The notes under the pieces: generated by a model
Told to the model about the DNA's origin: nothing
The model's input: the letters and a program-made list of their open reading frames with translations, nothing else
Database searches by the model: none
Made by a program: the position numbers and the translations under genes
Part shown: piece after piece, positions 41,801-51,250 of the stretch
Position numbering within the stretch: position 1 is the stretch's first letter
Layout of the letters: every line of letters starts with the position of its first letter
Origin: Saprospiraceae bacterium
GTDB lineage: Bacteria > Bacteroidota > Bacteroidia > Chitinophagales > Saprospiraceae
Reading direction: 5' to 3'
Length of the DNA: 64,000 nt
Assembly (NCBI GenBank): GCA_016714025.1
Contig: JADJOB010000002.1
Location: 2,202,001-2,266,000 of the forward strand

Positions 41801-44209
41801 TTTCAAGTAATAAATGATAGTTTAAGTTGTAAAGATTCGACAGCAAAATTGCAAATTATAAGCAATGAAAATAATTTAAGTTATCAATGGAAAGGTCCCG
41901 GGCAATTAACATCTGATAGTGCGGTAATTCTTACCAATTTAGAAGGGTTTTATCGTTATACCGTAACAAATTCATTTGGATGCAGTTTGACAGATTCAAT
42001 TCGATTGCTTGCTTTCCAACAAGCTCCAAAAATTAACTATTCGGATAGCATCATCAATTGTTCAACCAAGTCAAATCCGGAGTTGCAAGCTTTTTTTACG
42101 GATACTTTGTTGTTCTTTGAATGGACAACACCTTCAGGATCAGTTTTAATGAGAAATCCGATACCTGTTAATGAAGGCGGTTTGTATATTTTCAGAAGCA
42201 TCAATGAATTTGGTTGCGTCGGAATTGATTCTATAAACATGCGTTTTGATACCTTGCCTCCACTGATTCAAAGGATCCAGGTGGATACCTTGAGCTGTAG
42301 TAAAATTCAGTTTTTTCCTTTAGTAGAAGTACAACCTGCAAACGTAAGGTATCAATGGAACGGACCATCAAATTTTAATTCTAATCTTCCAAATCCAGCA
42401 ATTAGATTGCCTGGGGTCTATCTGTTAAGTTTAACTGCACCCAATAATTGTTTTGTTGATACAACGATAATCGTACTGAAAGATTCATTGCTGCCAATAA
42501 TTAATGCATTTGGTTCTGTCTTAAACTGTTCATCAGACAGTACACAAATCCGGGTACAATCAAACGATAGTTTAATCAACGTATTCTGGCAAAGTCCTAC
42601 AGGAGTTTTTATAAATGAACGGAATCCTTTCGTAAAAGATTCCGGTTGGTATCAGTTAATTGTTGAAGGAAAAAATAACTGTTTGCTTTTGGATTCGGTT
42701 TATGTTGGCTTAGACAAGACATTGCCCGTGTTTATTTTGAAGGATACATTATTGGATTGTAAAACAGATTCTGTGCAATTGAATGTTCAAACGAATGACT
42801 TGGGCTTGAGCTATACTTGGTCTAAAAATGGAAGCTTTTTATCAAATGCAAAGGATCCATTTGTAAAAGATACAGGTTTTTATAACGTACGCGTACAAGG
42901 TTCGAATCATTGTGAACAATTGGATTCAGTGTTTGTAAGCGACCGGCGACAAAAGCCCGATTTATCGGTTTTAACGGATACATTAAATTGCATTCAGGCC
43001 AGTGTTCAATTGAATCCTAAATTCGATACAGTTTCAAATAGGTTTTTATGGTCAGGACCATTTGGATTGGATTCAACACAAATAAATCCAAAGATTTTAT
43101 TTTCCGGATATTATACCTTGACGATCACAAATAAATACGGGTGTGTCCATGATACCACATTGTATGTGCCAATTGACACCAGTACACCTTCTGTACAAAT
43201 AGCAACATTGGATTCATTGATTTGCGAACAAGATTTAGCAAAGTTGTTTATCCTTTCAGGGTGCAATCAATGTGAATACACCTGGAGCACGCTGGATGGG
43301 AGCATTCAATCTGGTACAAGAGGGGATACCATCCTTATAAAAGGCTCAGGGACATACCAAGTAAATATTGTGAATACACAAACAGGTTGTATTGGAAATG
43401 AATCCAGAATTATTAGAAAAGATACAGTTGGCATTACTGAAATTCGATTAAATGTTCAGGATATTTCTTGTTTTGGTTTGGGCAATGGTGTCATTGAAAT
43501 TCTGGAAGTAAAAAGTAAATTTCCTCCTGTTACATTTTCTACTGATGGAATCCAATACAATCCAATAGGTAAATTGGAAAATTTAACTGCTGGTTGGCAG
43601 CATTTATTTTTTAAAGATCGTTTTGGTTGTTTATTAGATACATTGGTGCAAATAAATGAGCCCCCTCAGGCGTTTTTAGAATTGGGACCCGATACCAGCA
43701 TTGTATTGGGATCTTCCTATTTTATTGATACACAAACCAATCTGGATACCAACTTAATTCAGTCTTTGATTTGGGATCCAACAATGGATTTGTCATGTAT
43801 AGCTTGTGTTAGAGTAAATTCAAGTCCTAAATCGGATACCCGATATACATTGAAACTTATCGATCAGAATGGTTGTGAAATTGAAGATGCAATTACAATT
43901 AAGGTTTTAATAAATTCTGATCTGTTTATTCCTAATGCTTTTACACCAAATGGTGATAACATCAATGATCTGTTTTCTCTTTTTTCCCCTAAGGGAGCAT
44001 TGCACATAAATACACTTAGAATTTTTGACAGGTGGGGAAACCAGGTTCATGCCTTGGAAAATATTAATTTTTCGGGAGAATTCCAGGCATGGGATGGCCG
44101 AATTGGAGATCAACCAGCGCTTCCAGGTGTTTATGTTTACTTGATTGAGCTGCAAAACGCCAAAGGAGCTGGCTTGATTTTTAAAGGTGATTTAACGCTG
44201 ATCCGTTAA
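38831..44209 (+). CDS. Giant secreted repeat protein: P-domain, 15 Ig-like repeats, SprB-like repeat, CHU_C
   Basis: 1792 residues from ATG 38831 (an upstream TTG at 38801 would spoil the signal peptide). After the signal (about 1-28) comes a proprotein-convertase P-type domain (about 40-185: VRIQFEHEFIGDLTMDLISPSG). From about 374 to 1535 there are 15 tandem units of about 77 residues, each opening with a C near LxC, carrying W-x-G-P in the middle and GC near the end (two cysteines that may form a disulfide). A SprB-like repeat (about 1537-1620) and a CHU_C domain (about 1695-1792: FIPNAFTPNGDNINDLF) follow. Likely a surface adhesin or matrix fibre; the partner is unknown. Confidence 0.87.
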   Translation: MHYQNKWIILAFVSMWLTELSGQWCCVDSTVLIKDKSTASLKLLISSALNNNLANPGQGVCGVRIQFEHEFIGDLTMDLISPSGQRLRLVGPIGNSGISDFSHWAVTFIPCADKSNPDKGFKMKWDNQQAWGIFGKFYNGTYYPEGGCLESFNLGSVNGIWTLEVHDDERFYEGKIESFCLLFCDPTGINCMDCSPNGGVFINEHLDYCIDDPQLLIQERITFPVYKPDSTSYSYTYLVTENDTLIYVGDSLDFKNFKAGDYVICGVSYLTSDSLKLPKPGTSISSFKNDLVINLNSFCAEISKNCLEVSIHPNYAQVQDSFFLCLGDTLHLGALKYYDEGRYTIPLKSTFGCDSILDLDLKVVDMEIKLTKKDTITCSNPVIQLDISKSIKTSRTRINWSTNDGNFVDLRDSLSVSVNQEGTYKVVFEDGFCNDSLEITVLKRDKIPSLNVLSDTINCFHNRATLKAATDAINPIFNWSDGANMIGVDSVIQVNQQGFYYVTVTDDAGCSNIGSIEVLLDTMPAELILFAEDLSCRDSVSSLRFNSNKSLLNFTWTGPNFFQSTNLNPSINKPGFYTLTVTADNGCSNSGFIRVSSSIQKPDYTVKPDTLNCLNNFNVQINSNSNSILDSICYSNAYGFKSNLLNPFVQDSGFYKVYLRDSAACVLDTMIYISLDSLRPQFKLQAGILDCFKDSIQIVLIDTSGLSGLVYHWTGPIGFNEMKSSPFIKEAGIYKIQVTGINGCSSFDSIEIKQDTLKPVIQFSGEQLTCYRQVVQINATVSISSNYQWSGPGMFSSMLEDPVVSDSGFYKLIATSVNGCKAEKSIYIDMDRSPPIQSIQGNDLNCIYSQAKILVKLNQGVDTLHWSGPQFINSIADSILVSTPGMYSVFVRGINGCTDSARIHIMLDTLPPSLQLQADTITCAMTNARIISNSPDSIINYKWLNPLQDSFLTKDITSNLPGWHLLEVTALNGCMKSDSILLIERRNLPVFQVINDSLSCKDSTAKLQIISNENNLSYQWKGPGQLTSDSAVILTNLEGFYRYTVTNSFGCSLTDSIRLLAFQQAPKINYSDSIINCSTKSNPELQAFFTDTLLFFEWTTPSGSVLMRNPIPVNEGGLYIFRSINEFGCVGIDSINMRFDTLPPLIQRIQVDTLSCSKIQFFPLVEVQPANVRYQWNGPSNFNSNLPNPAIRLPGVYLLSLTAPNNCFVDTTIIVLKDSLLPIINAFGSVLNCSSDSTQIRVQSNDSLINVFWQSPTGVFINERNPFVKDSGWYQLIVEGKNNCLLLDSVYVGLDKTLPVFILKDTLLDCKTDSVQLNVQTNDLGLSYTWSKNGSFLSNAKDPFVKDTGFYNVRVQGSNHCEQLDSVFVSDRRQKPDLSVLTDTLNCIQASVQLNPKFDTVSNRFLWSGPFGLDSTQINPKILFSGYYTLTITNKYGCVHDTTLYVPIDTSTPSVQIATLDSLICEQDLAKLFILSGCNQCEYTWSTLDGSIQSGTRGDTILIKGSGTYQVNIVNTQTGCIGNESRIIRKDTVGITEIRLNVQDISCFGLGNGVIEILEVKSKFPPVTFSTDGIQYNPIGKLENLTAGWQHLFFKDRFGCLLDTLVQINEPPQAFLELGPDTSIVLGSSYFIDTQTNLDTNLIQSLIWDPTMDLSCIACVRVNSSPKSDTRYTLKLIDQNGCEIEDAITIKVLINSDLFIPNAFTPNGDNINDLFSLFSPKGALHINTLRIFDRWGNQVHALENINFSGEFQAWDGRIGDQPALPGVYVYLIELQNAKGAGLIFKGDLTLIR

Positions 44210-44523
44210 TTTTCTAAAAAAAGGGCTCATTTTTGAGGCTGAAACCTAATTAATAAGGTTTTATATATATTTTTTTGAGTATTGAAGAAGCGAAAAGGCA
44301 CATCGCAGGGTCTTATGATTGCCTGAAGTTTTGGGATTTGGATTTAGTAATGGATTTTCATTTTGTTGAGATTCATATAAATTGTACAACGGTATGGTTT
44401 TTGAAATTGCAAACTTTATTTGTGAAAATAAATCTAATTAATGTTAAATAAAACATTAATTTTATTTGATAATCCAAGGTAAGTATATTATTTTTTGTAA
44501 TATTTAAGAAAAACATTTACAAT
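44210..44523 (+). other. 314-base intergenic region with a weak terminator-like hairpin
   Basis: AAACCT (44242-44247) can pair with AGGTTT (44256-44261), followed by an AT-rich stretch with seven T, a weak possible terminator for the upstream gene. The rest is AT-rich, without an ORF of note, RNA gene or clear TAnnTTTG promoter for the next gene. Confidence 0.4.
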
Positions 44524-47500
44524 ATGTATCGAATTTTACTTTTTTTAATATGTATTTTTTGTCTAGCTGGGAGTACCCAAATGCTAGCGCAATGTACTCC
44601 TCCAATGGCTGAAGAGTGTGAACTCGCCAATGTGTTGTGTTCATTGGATGAGGTTAATGGATATGCTTGTAATAACCCAAGTACCATTGCCAGTCCATGT
44701 CAACCTTTGTGTTCACAAGGGGGTGTTGGCCATAATACCAGTTGGTGGGCTTTTGTGTCTCAAGGTGGAAATGTTACTATTACATTGACTATTGGTGGGT
44801 GCACAAGTTCCCAAGGTATACAATATGGAATTTGGGGAGATTGTAATTGTGGACAAGAAGTAATTTGTCGTTCAATTCCTTGTATTCCACCAAATAGTAC
44901 CTCAACTGCAAATGCAACACTTATACCCTGCAAGACCTATTATCTTTGGGTAGATGGTTGCAGTGGTGATATCTGTGATTTTACCATTAATACATCCGGT
45001 GGTGGACCACCTTCATTGGATCCATTGGGATTTATTAATAACATAGCCAGTAAAATCATCCAGCCTGTTTGTGTTGGAGCATGTAATGTTCGATTCTTTG
45101 TTAATCCACAATCAGGTGGTTGCGAGCCAACTTATGTTTGGACTTTAGACGGGGATGAAGTTGGAGGAAACTCAAATGAAGTGCGTTTGGATTTTCCAGA
45201 TGAAGGTGATTTTATTATTTGTGTTACAGCTTATATTGGAAATCCTTCCAGTGGTTCAATTTGTTCACAAGAAGGGCCTCAGTGTGCTACTGTTAAAGTA
45301 AGACCTATTGCAGACAAAAAAGGTCCGGATCGCCATATTTGTTATGAATTAGCAAATCCAGGAGGTTATAAATGGCATTCTCAACGAATTTTCCAAACAG
45401 GTGAATACCGGGAGCAATTTACAGATGCCAATTGTTGTAAATTCGATTCTATTGTTCAATTCTATGTATTAGATAAACCGGAACCACCGGATGTTTACTA
45501 TATTACCTGTGATGGAGAGCCTTATATTGATATTCTAGGCCGTGCCCATGTTCCTTGTAAACAAAAATTTGAAGTAGCTTTACCAAAAACGACCGATCCT
45601 TATCGTTGTGACAGTTCAATTTTATTAACTGCAGTTTCTGTTGATTTTGCGCCTAATTTCCGTGTACAGTGTATTGGTGGACAAGTCGAAATTTCTCCAG
45701 GAGTACGAATTATTAAACCATGTAGCGTTGGAGAAACCTACCAATTTGAATACCGTTGGTATAAGAAAAACGACCCAGCGAAGAAAACGATCAGTCAAGA
45801 TGAGAGACTTTTAGTAGATGCCGTAAAGGAAGATTATTGTGTAGAAGTAAATGTTAGGGTTGAATTAGCTACAGAATTTGCGATATGCGCCAAAACATTC
45901 TGTGAAACATTTAATGAAGATGATTTAGCACCTAAATGTTTCCCATTGGCAGGTGATGTTGTATTGTGCGTAGGTAAAAATGGATCCTACTGGATAGATA
46001 CTTTCATCAATCAAAAGGTTACTTTTTATACCTGGACAGTTGATGGAGGCTATGTAGTCTCTAAACCGGATTCACAAGGAGTTGAGATTAAATGGTTACT
46101 TCCTCCAGGTGACACAGGAACAGTTTGTGTTTACTACGATACTGATTGCGGCAGGAGCTGTGAAAAATGTATTAAAGTTGCTATTCAGGCTGTACCGGCT
46201 CCTAAAGCGGGTCCCAATGATAGCATTTGTGACCTGGCAAATCAATTCAACGGACAAAAAGATGTTGGAGGTAGTTGGACGCAATTAAGTGGTCCTGGAA
46301 ACTCAAATATTACAGATACAACCGACCCAAAGTCCAATGTAACAGTAGACTCTTATGGAATCTATCGATACGTATACTCTGAAACGCGATTGGGTTGTAC
46401 CGGTACTGATACGGTGGATCTTTATTTTAACTCAACACCGGATTCTTCTGGAATTACCTACTTATGTAATGTAAAACAGACTCAATATAAATTGCGTTTT
46501 CAAGTACGGGGTGGAACTCCACCGTATACTGTAGTTCAAGGAAATGGTACCATAGATGCAAACAATGTCTACTTATCTAATTTCCATGATAATTTAACAA
46601 ATTATACCATTTTGGTACGCGATGCAATGGGTTGTATTTTGACCTTTAATTTTAATCATGAATGTAAGTGTACCAATTTAGTTGGGGTATTAGATAAAGG
46701 ACTTGAGAAAAAATGTGAATCTGATATTTTCACATTTGTGTATGATCCAACATTAGAAAAATTGGATCCAAATGATACCGTTATTTATGTAATGACCAAC
46801 GACCCTGATCCAGATAATGCAGCGGGAGGATCGTTTATTAAGATGCTGAATTCCAAAACTATTGCTTATGATCCTGGTACCATGAGCTATAATACTACTT
46901 ACTACATATTTGTTTTAGTAGGAAAGAGAAATGGACAAGGAGGAATTGATTTTTCTGCAGGTTGTGTTCAAGTAGATGGTCCAAAACCATTTGTATTCTA
47001 CAAAAACCCATTGCCAAATGCTGGTGTAGACGATGCCATTTGTGGTACTGTTTATGACTTAAAAGGTATTTCAAGTATCCTGGGTACTAATTTGAAATGG
47101 AGATTGATATCCGGTCCATCTGGAGTTCAGTTTTCAGATGATGTTTTGGCAACTTCGTCAGTCAATACTCAAGGAAATTATGGTACGTATGTTTTCGAAT
47201 TAACGGAAGATAATAACAATTGTGCTGCTGCAGATTTGGTTGAAATTACATTCAATCCATCTCCTTTTATTGCAGTGTTTGAAAAAATATGTATAGAATA
47301 TATACCACCTTATCCATATAAAGCAACCATTAATATTACCAATGGAAAACCACCATTTACAATTGTACAGGGTGGAGGTATGATTAATGGCAATGTTTAC
47401 ATGACGGATACACTTGCAAGTTTAGTCCAATTCAATGTTAAAATTCAAGATGCCAATGGTTGTGTTTCAAATTTAATCATTGACGATTATAACTGCGATT

Positions 47501-50247
47501 GTGGTGCAATCGATGCAGGTGAATTGGATTCCATTCCAACTGAAGTTTGTATTGACAAATGCGTACCAATCAAAACAATCATTCCTCCGATTTTAGATCC
47601 GGAAGACGTTGTAATGTACGTGTTCCATCAGTCCTCATACAATGATCAAACTGTTCCTAAACTAGACACATTTTTTAGTCTAAACGATGTGGTTTGTTTT
47701 GATGCATCTAAAGGAATGATTACTGGTAAAGCATATTATGTTACCTGTGTCGTTGGTGATGATAAAGATTTTGATGGAATTGTAGACCCTAATGATCCAT
47801 GCAAACGGGTAACTAAAAACCAACCAATTATATGGTATGATTATCCAAATCCGGATGCAGGACCTGCTGATAGTATTTGTTTCTACAATTACCAATTAAA
47901 CGGTATTACGAATACTGGTACACCTAGCTGGAGATTTATTGGTGGTAGTGGTACGAGTACACTTTCAAATCCAGGCAATGACCAAACCAACGTCAGTGTT
48001 TCTGGAAAAGGAACTTACCAATATGAATTATCTGAAGACTTTAAAGGTTGTATTTCGAAAGATACGGTAACAGTGACCCATTGGGATGCTCCAAATTTTA
48101 TTGATGTACCACCTCCTTATGAGTGTGATAATACTGCAGAGAAATTTAGAGTTACGATTGATGGCGCAAACGGAGATCGTCCATCCTGGATTATCGATGG
48201 AACAACAAATCCAAGTGGAACATTGTCCGGAAGTTTTGTAGGTGGAAATACCTGGAGAACTGATTGGATCAATAATAATGAAGTGTATCAATTGATAATC
48301 AATGACAGACATGACTGTTTGCCAGATACTACTTCAAATACATACGAATGTCCTTGTATTAATGGATTGGGTAACTTAAATAAAACACCAATCATATTGT
48401 GTGCAAATGCAACTGCTCAGGCAGTATATGCATCCGGGACTCCGGATGGTAACGATGTGGTGCGTTTTGTGCTTTATGATGGAAATCCTGCTGCTCCAAA
48501 AACTGGAACATTTATTAATGTAAATGCTTCAGGAACCTTCAGCTTTGATGCATCCAAAATGCAATTAGGTAAAACATATTACATTATTGTGTTGATGGGA
48601 AATCCTGACCCTGTTACCGGTGTAATCCTTGATGACCGCTGCTTGAAATTTGATGCTGTTCCTGTAACCTGGTATGATTTTCCAAAAGCAGTAATTGGCG
48701 GAGTGAATAAATTAACCTGCGCAGTGACATCTATTACATTGAATGGAACGTCTTCAACCAGTGGTTCAGGTGCAAACCTTAATTACCAATGGTCTGCCTC
48801 TAATGGTGGGCAATTTGTAAATCCAGGTAATGTAACAAGTAATACCACTGATATTAATGCACCTGGTACTTATAAATTACAAGTAACAGATCCAATATCC
48901 GGATGTACTAATGAAATTACTTATAACGTAAGCATTGATGTTCAGAAACCGACGGTTAGCATTGGTCAACCTTTGCAAATTACCTGCGATCGCTTGACTG
49001 TTGATCTGGATGGAAATGCCTCCTCTAAAGGACCAGAGTACAGTGTCCGTTGGACGGGTCCAGGTACGATTCAAAATGGAAATACCTATACACCAACTGT
49101 GGATGCATTGGGAACCTATCGCTTGATTGTTACCAATAATAATAACGGTTGTGTAGATTCATTTGCAATGAATGTAACAGCTGATTTAAGAAAACCGGTT
49201 CCAAATATTCAACAGATTGGTCAATTGACTTGTACCGTTAAACAAGTTCAACTGGATGCAGGTGCTTCCACAGGTCAAGCTGGTGCAATTGGAGGCTATA
49301 TTTGGTCAACTCCAAATGGCAGCATAGTTTCTGGTGTCGGAACTTCAAGAATTACAGTTGATAAACCAGGTACATACCGGGTTCAGGTAAAAGATCAGGC
49401 AAACGGTTGTACCGAATTTACAGATATTGAAGTATTGGAAATTGGCAATCCATTTGCCGGAATTAATCTTGCAGCAATCAATCCTCTTTGTTTTGGTGAA
49501 CGCAATGGGACAGTAAATGTTACTGGCGTTATTGCAAACGGTCCTGCTAATGGATTAGAGTATTCATTTAATGGAGGTCAGTTTTCAAGTTCTAAAACTT
49601 TTGGAAACCTCTCACAGGGAACGTATCGATTAAAAGTTAGGGATGTAAATGGCTGCGAGCATGACACAACAGTAACTTTAATTGAACCAGGTAAATTAGG
49701 TATTGATGTTGATAAGGTGATAATTGTTGACCAGGATCAAACTGTTTTCCTGGATACGATGTTAAATCTGATTACAGGAGGAACTTCGGCTTATAGAGAT
49801 ACTGTTTGGTGGAACTTAAATCAAAATGTAGATTGGGAACCTAAATTGCGTTATCAGGCAGATACAACAAGAGACTTCTTGATTACTTTGATTGATGGTG
49901 CTGGTTGTAAAATTGAAGACCGCGTGCGTGTTGTGGTGCGTATTATCAAAGATGTGTGGTGGCCAACAGCATTTACACCAAACGGAGATAACATCAATGA
50001 TCTTTGGAACCTTAAGGGTAAACGCGTTAGAAACATTAAATCATTAAATATCTATGACCGTTGGGGTGAATTGGTTTATGCTGCAAAGAATATTAAAGAT
50101 GGAAACCTTGATGCCGGAGTAGGCTGGGGTGGTAACTTTAGAGGAGAAAGAGCCTTGCCTGGTGTTTATGTATTCTATGCAGAAGTGGAGTATGTTGGTT
50201 CTGAAGGATCAGATATTTATAAAGGAGAATTCACACTGCTTAGGTAA
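44524..50247 (+). CDS. Giant secreted modular protein with three long tandem modules, Ig-like and SprB repeats and CHU_C
   Basis: 1907 residues. Signal peptide (about 1-22) and a cysteine-rich N-terminal jelly-roll-like domain (about 23-165: NTSWWAFVSQGGNVTITLTIGGC). PKD/Ig-like segments follow. From about 560 to 1392 there are three tandem modules of 270-280 residues, each starting DxICxxxxxLxG, running through an Ig-like unit and ending in a Cys-rich GxLxxxxxxxC segment with DPEDVVMYVF-like sequence. Three Ig-like repeats resembling those of the preceding gene (about 1392-1640), a SprB repeat (PLCFGERNGTVNVTGV) and a CHU_C domain (TAFTPNGDNINDLWNLKG) complete it. Probably an exported adhesin; no enzyme motif is seen. 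Confidence 0.87.
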   Translation: MYRILLFLICIFCLAGSTQMLAQCTPPMAEECELANVLCSLDEVNGYACNNPSTIASPCQPLCSQGGVGHNTSWWAFVSQGGNVTITLTIGGCTSSQGIQYGIWGDCNCGQEVICRSIPCIPPNSTSTANATLIPCKTYYLWVDGCSGDICDFTINTSGGGPPSLDPLGFINNIASKIIQPVCVGACNVRFFVNPQSGGCEPTYVWTLDGDEVGGNSNEVRLDFPDEGDFIICVTAYIGNPSSGSICSQEGPQCATVKVRPIADKKGPDRHICYELANPGGYKWHSQRIFQTGEYREQFTDANCCKFDSIVQFYVLDKPEPPDVYYITCDGEPYIDILGRAHVPCKQKFEVALPKTTDPYRCDSSILLTAVSVDFAPNFRVQCIGGQVEISPGVRIIKPCSVGETYQFEYRWYKKNDPAKKTISQDERLLVDAVKEDYCVEVNVRVELATEFAICAKTFCETFNEDDLAPKCFPLAGDVVLCVGKNGSYWIDTFINQKVTFYTWTVDGGYVVSKPDSQGVEIKWLLPPGDTGTVCVYYDTDCGRSCEKCIKVAIQAVPAPKAGPNDSICDLANQFNGQKDVGGSWTQLSGPGNSNITDTTDPKSNVTVDSYGIYRYVYSETRLGCTGTDTVDLYFNSTPDSSGITYLCNVKQTQYKLRFQVRGGTPPYTVVQGNGTIDANNVYLSNFHDNLTNYTILVRDAMGCILTFNFNHECKCTNLVGVLDKGLEKKCESDIFTFVYDPTLEKLDPNDTVIYVMTNDPDPDNAAGGSFIKMLNSKTIAYDPGTMSYNTTYYIFVLVGKRNGQGGIDFSAGCVQVDGPKPFVFYKNPLPNAGVDDAICGTVYDLKGISSILGTNLKWRLISGPSGVQFSDDVLATSSVNTQGNYGTYVFELTEDNNNCAAADLVEITFNPSPFIAVFEKICIEYIPPYPYKATINITNGKPPFTIVQGGGMINGNVYMTDTLASLVQFNVKIQDANGCVSNLIIDDYNCDCGAIDAGELDSIPTEVCIDKCVPIKTIIPPILDPEDVVMYVFHQSSYNDQTVPKLDTFFSLNDVVCFDASKGMITGKAYYVTCVVGDDKDFDGIVDPNDPCKRVTKNQPIIWYDYPNPDAGPADSICFYNYQLNGITNTGTPSWRFIGGSGTSTLSNPGNDQTNVSVSGKGTYQYELSEDFKGCISKDTVTVTHWDAPNFIDVPPPYECDNTAEKFRVTIDGANGDRPSWIIDGTTNPSGTLSGSFVGGNTWRTDWINNNEVYQLIINDRHDCLPDTTSNTYECPCINGLGNLNKTPIILCANATAQAVYASGTPDGNDVVRFVLYDGNPAAPKTGTFINVNASGTFSFDASKMQLGKTYYIIVLMGNPDPVTGVILDDRCLKFDAVPVTWYDFPKAVIGGVNKLTCAVTSITLNGTSSTSGSGANLNYQWSASNGGQFVNPGNVTSNTTDINAPGTYKLQVTDPISGCTNEITYNVSIDVQKPTVSIGQPLQITCDRLTVDLDGNASSKGPEYSVRWTGPGTIQNGNTYTPTVDALGTYRLIVTNNNNGCVDSFAMNVTADLRKPVPNIQQIGQLTCTVKQVQLDAGASTGQAGAIGGYIWSTPNGSIVSGVGTSRITVDKPGTYRVQVKDQANGCTEFTDIEVLEIGNPFAGINLAAINPLCFGERNGTVNVTGVIANGPANGLEYSFNGGQFSSSKTFGNLSQGTYRLKVRDVNGCEHDTTVTLIEPGKLGIDVDKVIIVDQDQTVFLDTMLNLITGGTSAYRDTVWWNLNQNVDWEPKLRYQADTTRDFLITLIDGAGCKIEDRVRVVVRIIKDVWWPTAFTPNGDNINDLWNLKGKRVRNIKSLNIYDRWGELVYAAKNIKDGNLDAGVGWGGNFRGERALPGVYVFYAEVEYVGSEGSDIYKGEFTLLR

Positions 50248-50292
50248 TTTCTTTAAAGCTTAGGACTTTTAAAATTAGCTAATAAAATAAAT

Positions 50293-50323
50293 GAAAGGCC
50301 ATTCTGTAAAAGAGTGGCCTTTC
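50293..50323 (+). terminator. Terminator hairpin after the giant secreted-protein gene
   Basis: Arms 50293-50305 and 50311-50323 form a 13-pair stem built on GAAAGGCCA/TGGCCTTTC with loop GTAAA. Only a short T-rich tail follows. It lies 46 bases after the stop codon. No gene lies between here and the cmk stop at 50527. Confidence 0.7.
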
Positions 50324-50526
50324 TTATTTGTGTAATTAAACCATTGGGTCTGAGATAAATCATTTTGTATTCCGAGAGTTTTCATTGGAATGTAATATCA
50401 ATCCTATATCATTTGAATGACTTGATTGGTCCTTGATTGTGTAAGGATTAATTTTCTTATGATACGATGTTTCAATTTCCTGTGAAGTGTATTTTAGTAA
50501 TTACACTTGTAACATTCAAATGAACT

Positions 50527-51204
50527 CTAATTGCAATTCTCGGTCAATTTTGTCTGGATAATATGGAGGGCAAGTTGTTTTTGTTGTTCTCGATTGAGTT
50601 GGCTATTGTCAAGTAAAATAGCATCTTCAGTTTGGATTAATGGACTGTCTTTTCGAGTTGAGTCGATTTGATCTCGTTTTTTAAGATTTGATTTAATTTG
50701 TTCAAGGCTTTGTTGAATTCCACGTTGCTTTAATTCTGAATAGCGGCGTTGGGCTCTGGTATCTATTTCGGCAGTAACAAAAAGTTTTACATCTGCATTC
50801 GGAAATACGACACTGCCTATATCGCGTCCATCCATAATAATGGATTTTCCGCTTGCAATTTTTCTTTGCAAGTCAACCATTGCTTTTCTGATGTTGGATA
50901 CTGCAGATACCTCACTTACAAGGTCAGAAACACTGGGTTGCCTGATTTCTTCGGTTACATCTTTATTATTTAACAAGAGTTGGGGTTTTGAACCCGGAAT
51001 AAAATCAATTTGAATTTCGTGTATTGGAATGTCTTCTATAGCAAGATCAGGATTGATTTTTTTTTGCTCCAAATAATACAAGGTGATGGCTCTGTACATG
51101 GCGCCTGAATCTATATAAACGATGTTTAATTCAGTAGCTAAATCCTTTGCCAGGGTACTTTTACCACAAGCAGAAAATCCATCTACAGCTATTATCATAT
51201 GCAT
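50527..51204 (-). CDS. cmk: Cytidylate kinase
   Basis: 225 residues. Phosphorylates CMP/dCMP with ATP. The P-loop GFSACGKST is at 9-17, then IDSGAMYRAITLYYLE, DVTEEIRQPSVSDLVSEVSAVSNIRKAMVDLQRK and the MDGRDIGSVVFPNADVKLFVTA core are all typical of Cmk, followed by the lid RRYSELKQRG. ATG 51204 or ATG 51198 (MIIAVDG) may be the start. It lies downstream of the DUF2795 gene, separated by a terminator. Confidence 0.96.
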   Translation of the reverse strand: MHMIIAVDGFSACGKSTLAKDLATELNIVYIDSGAMYRAITLYYLEQKKINPDLAIEDIPIHEIQIDFIPGSKPQLLLNNKDVTEEIRQPSVSDLVSEVSAVSNIRKAMVDLQRKIASGKSIIMDGRDIGSVVFPNADVKLFVTAEIDTRAQRRYSELKQRGIQQSLEQIKSNLKKRDQIDSTRKDSPLIQTEDAILLDNSQLNREQQKQLALHIIQTKLTENCN

Positions 51205-51213
51205 TGACTAAAG

Positions 51214-51243
51214 TAAAAAAAAATCCTGTCTTGTGAACAGGAT
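51214..51243 (-). terminator. Terminator between the DUF2795 gene and cmk
   Basis: Read on the minus strand, AATCCTGT and ACAGGATT pair in an eight-pair stem around a TCACAAG-type loop, followed by nine T (A-run 51215-51223 on the plus strand). It starts eight bases after the DUF2795 stop, so cmk needs its own promoter or read-through. Confidence 0.7.
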
Positions 51244-51250
51244 TTTAATT

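Noticed and set aside
35444..50247. CRISPR-like or direct DNA repeats in the giant secreted genes
   Set aside because: The repeats are at protein level with diverged DNA; there are no regularly spaced identical short repeats.
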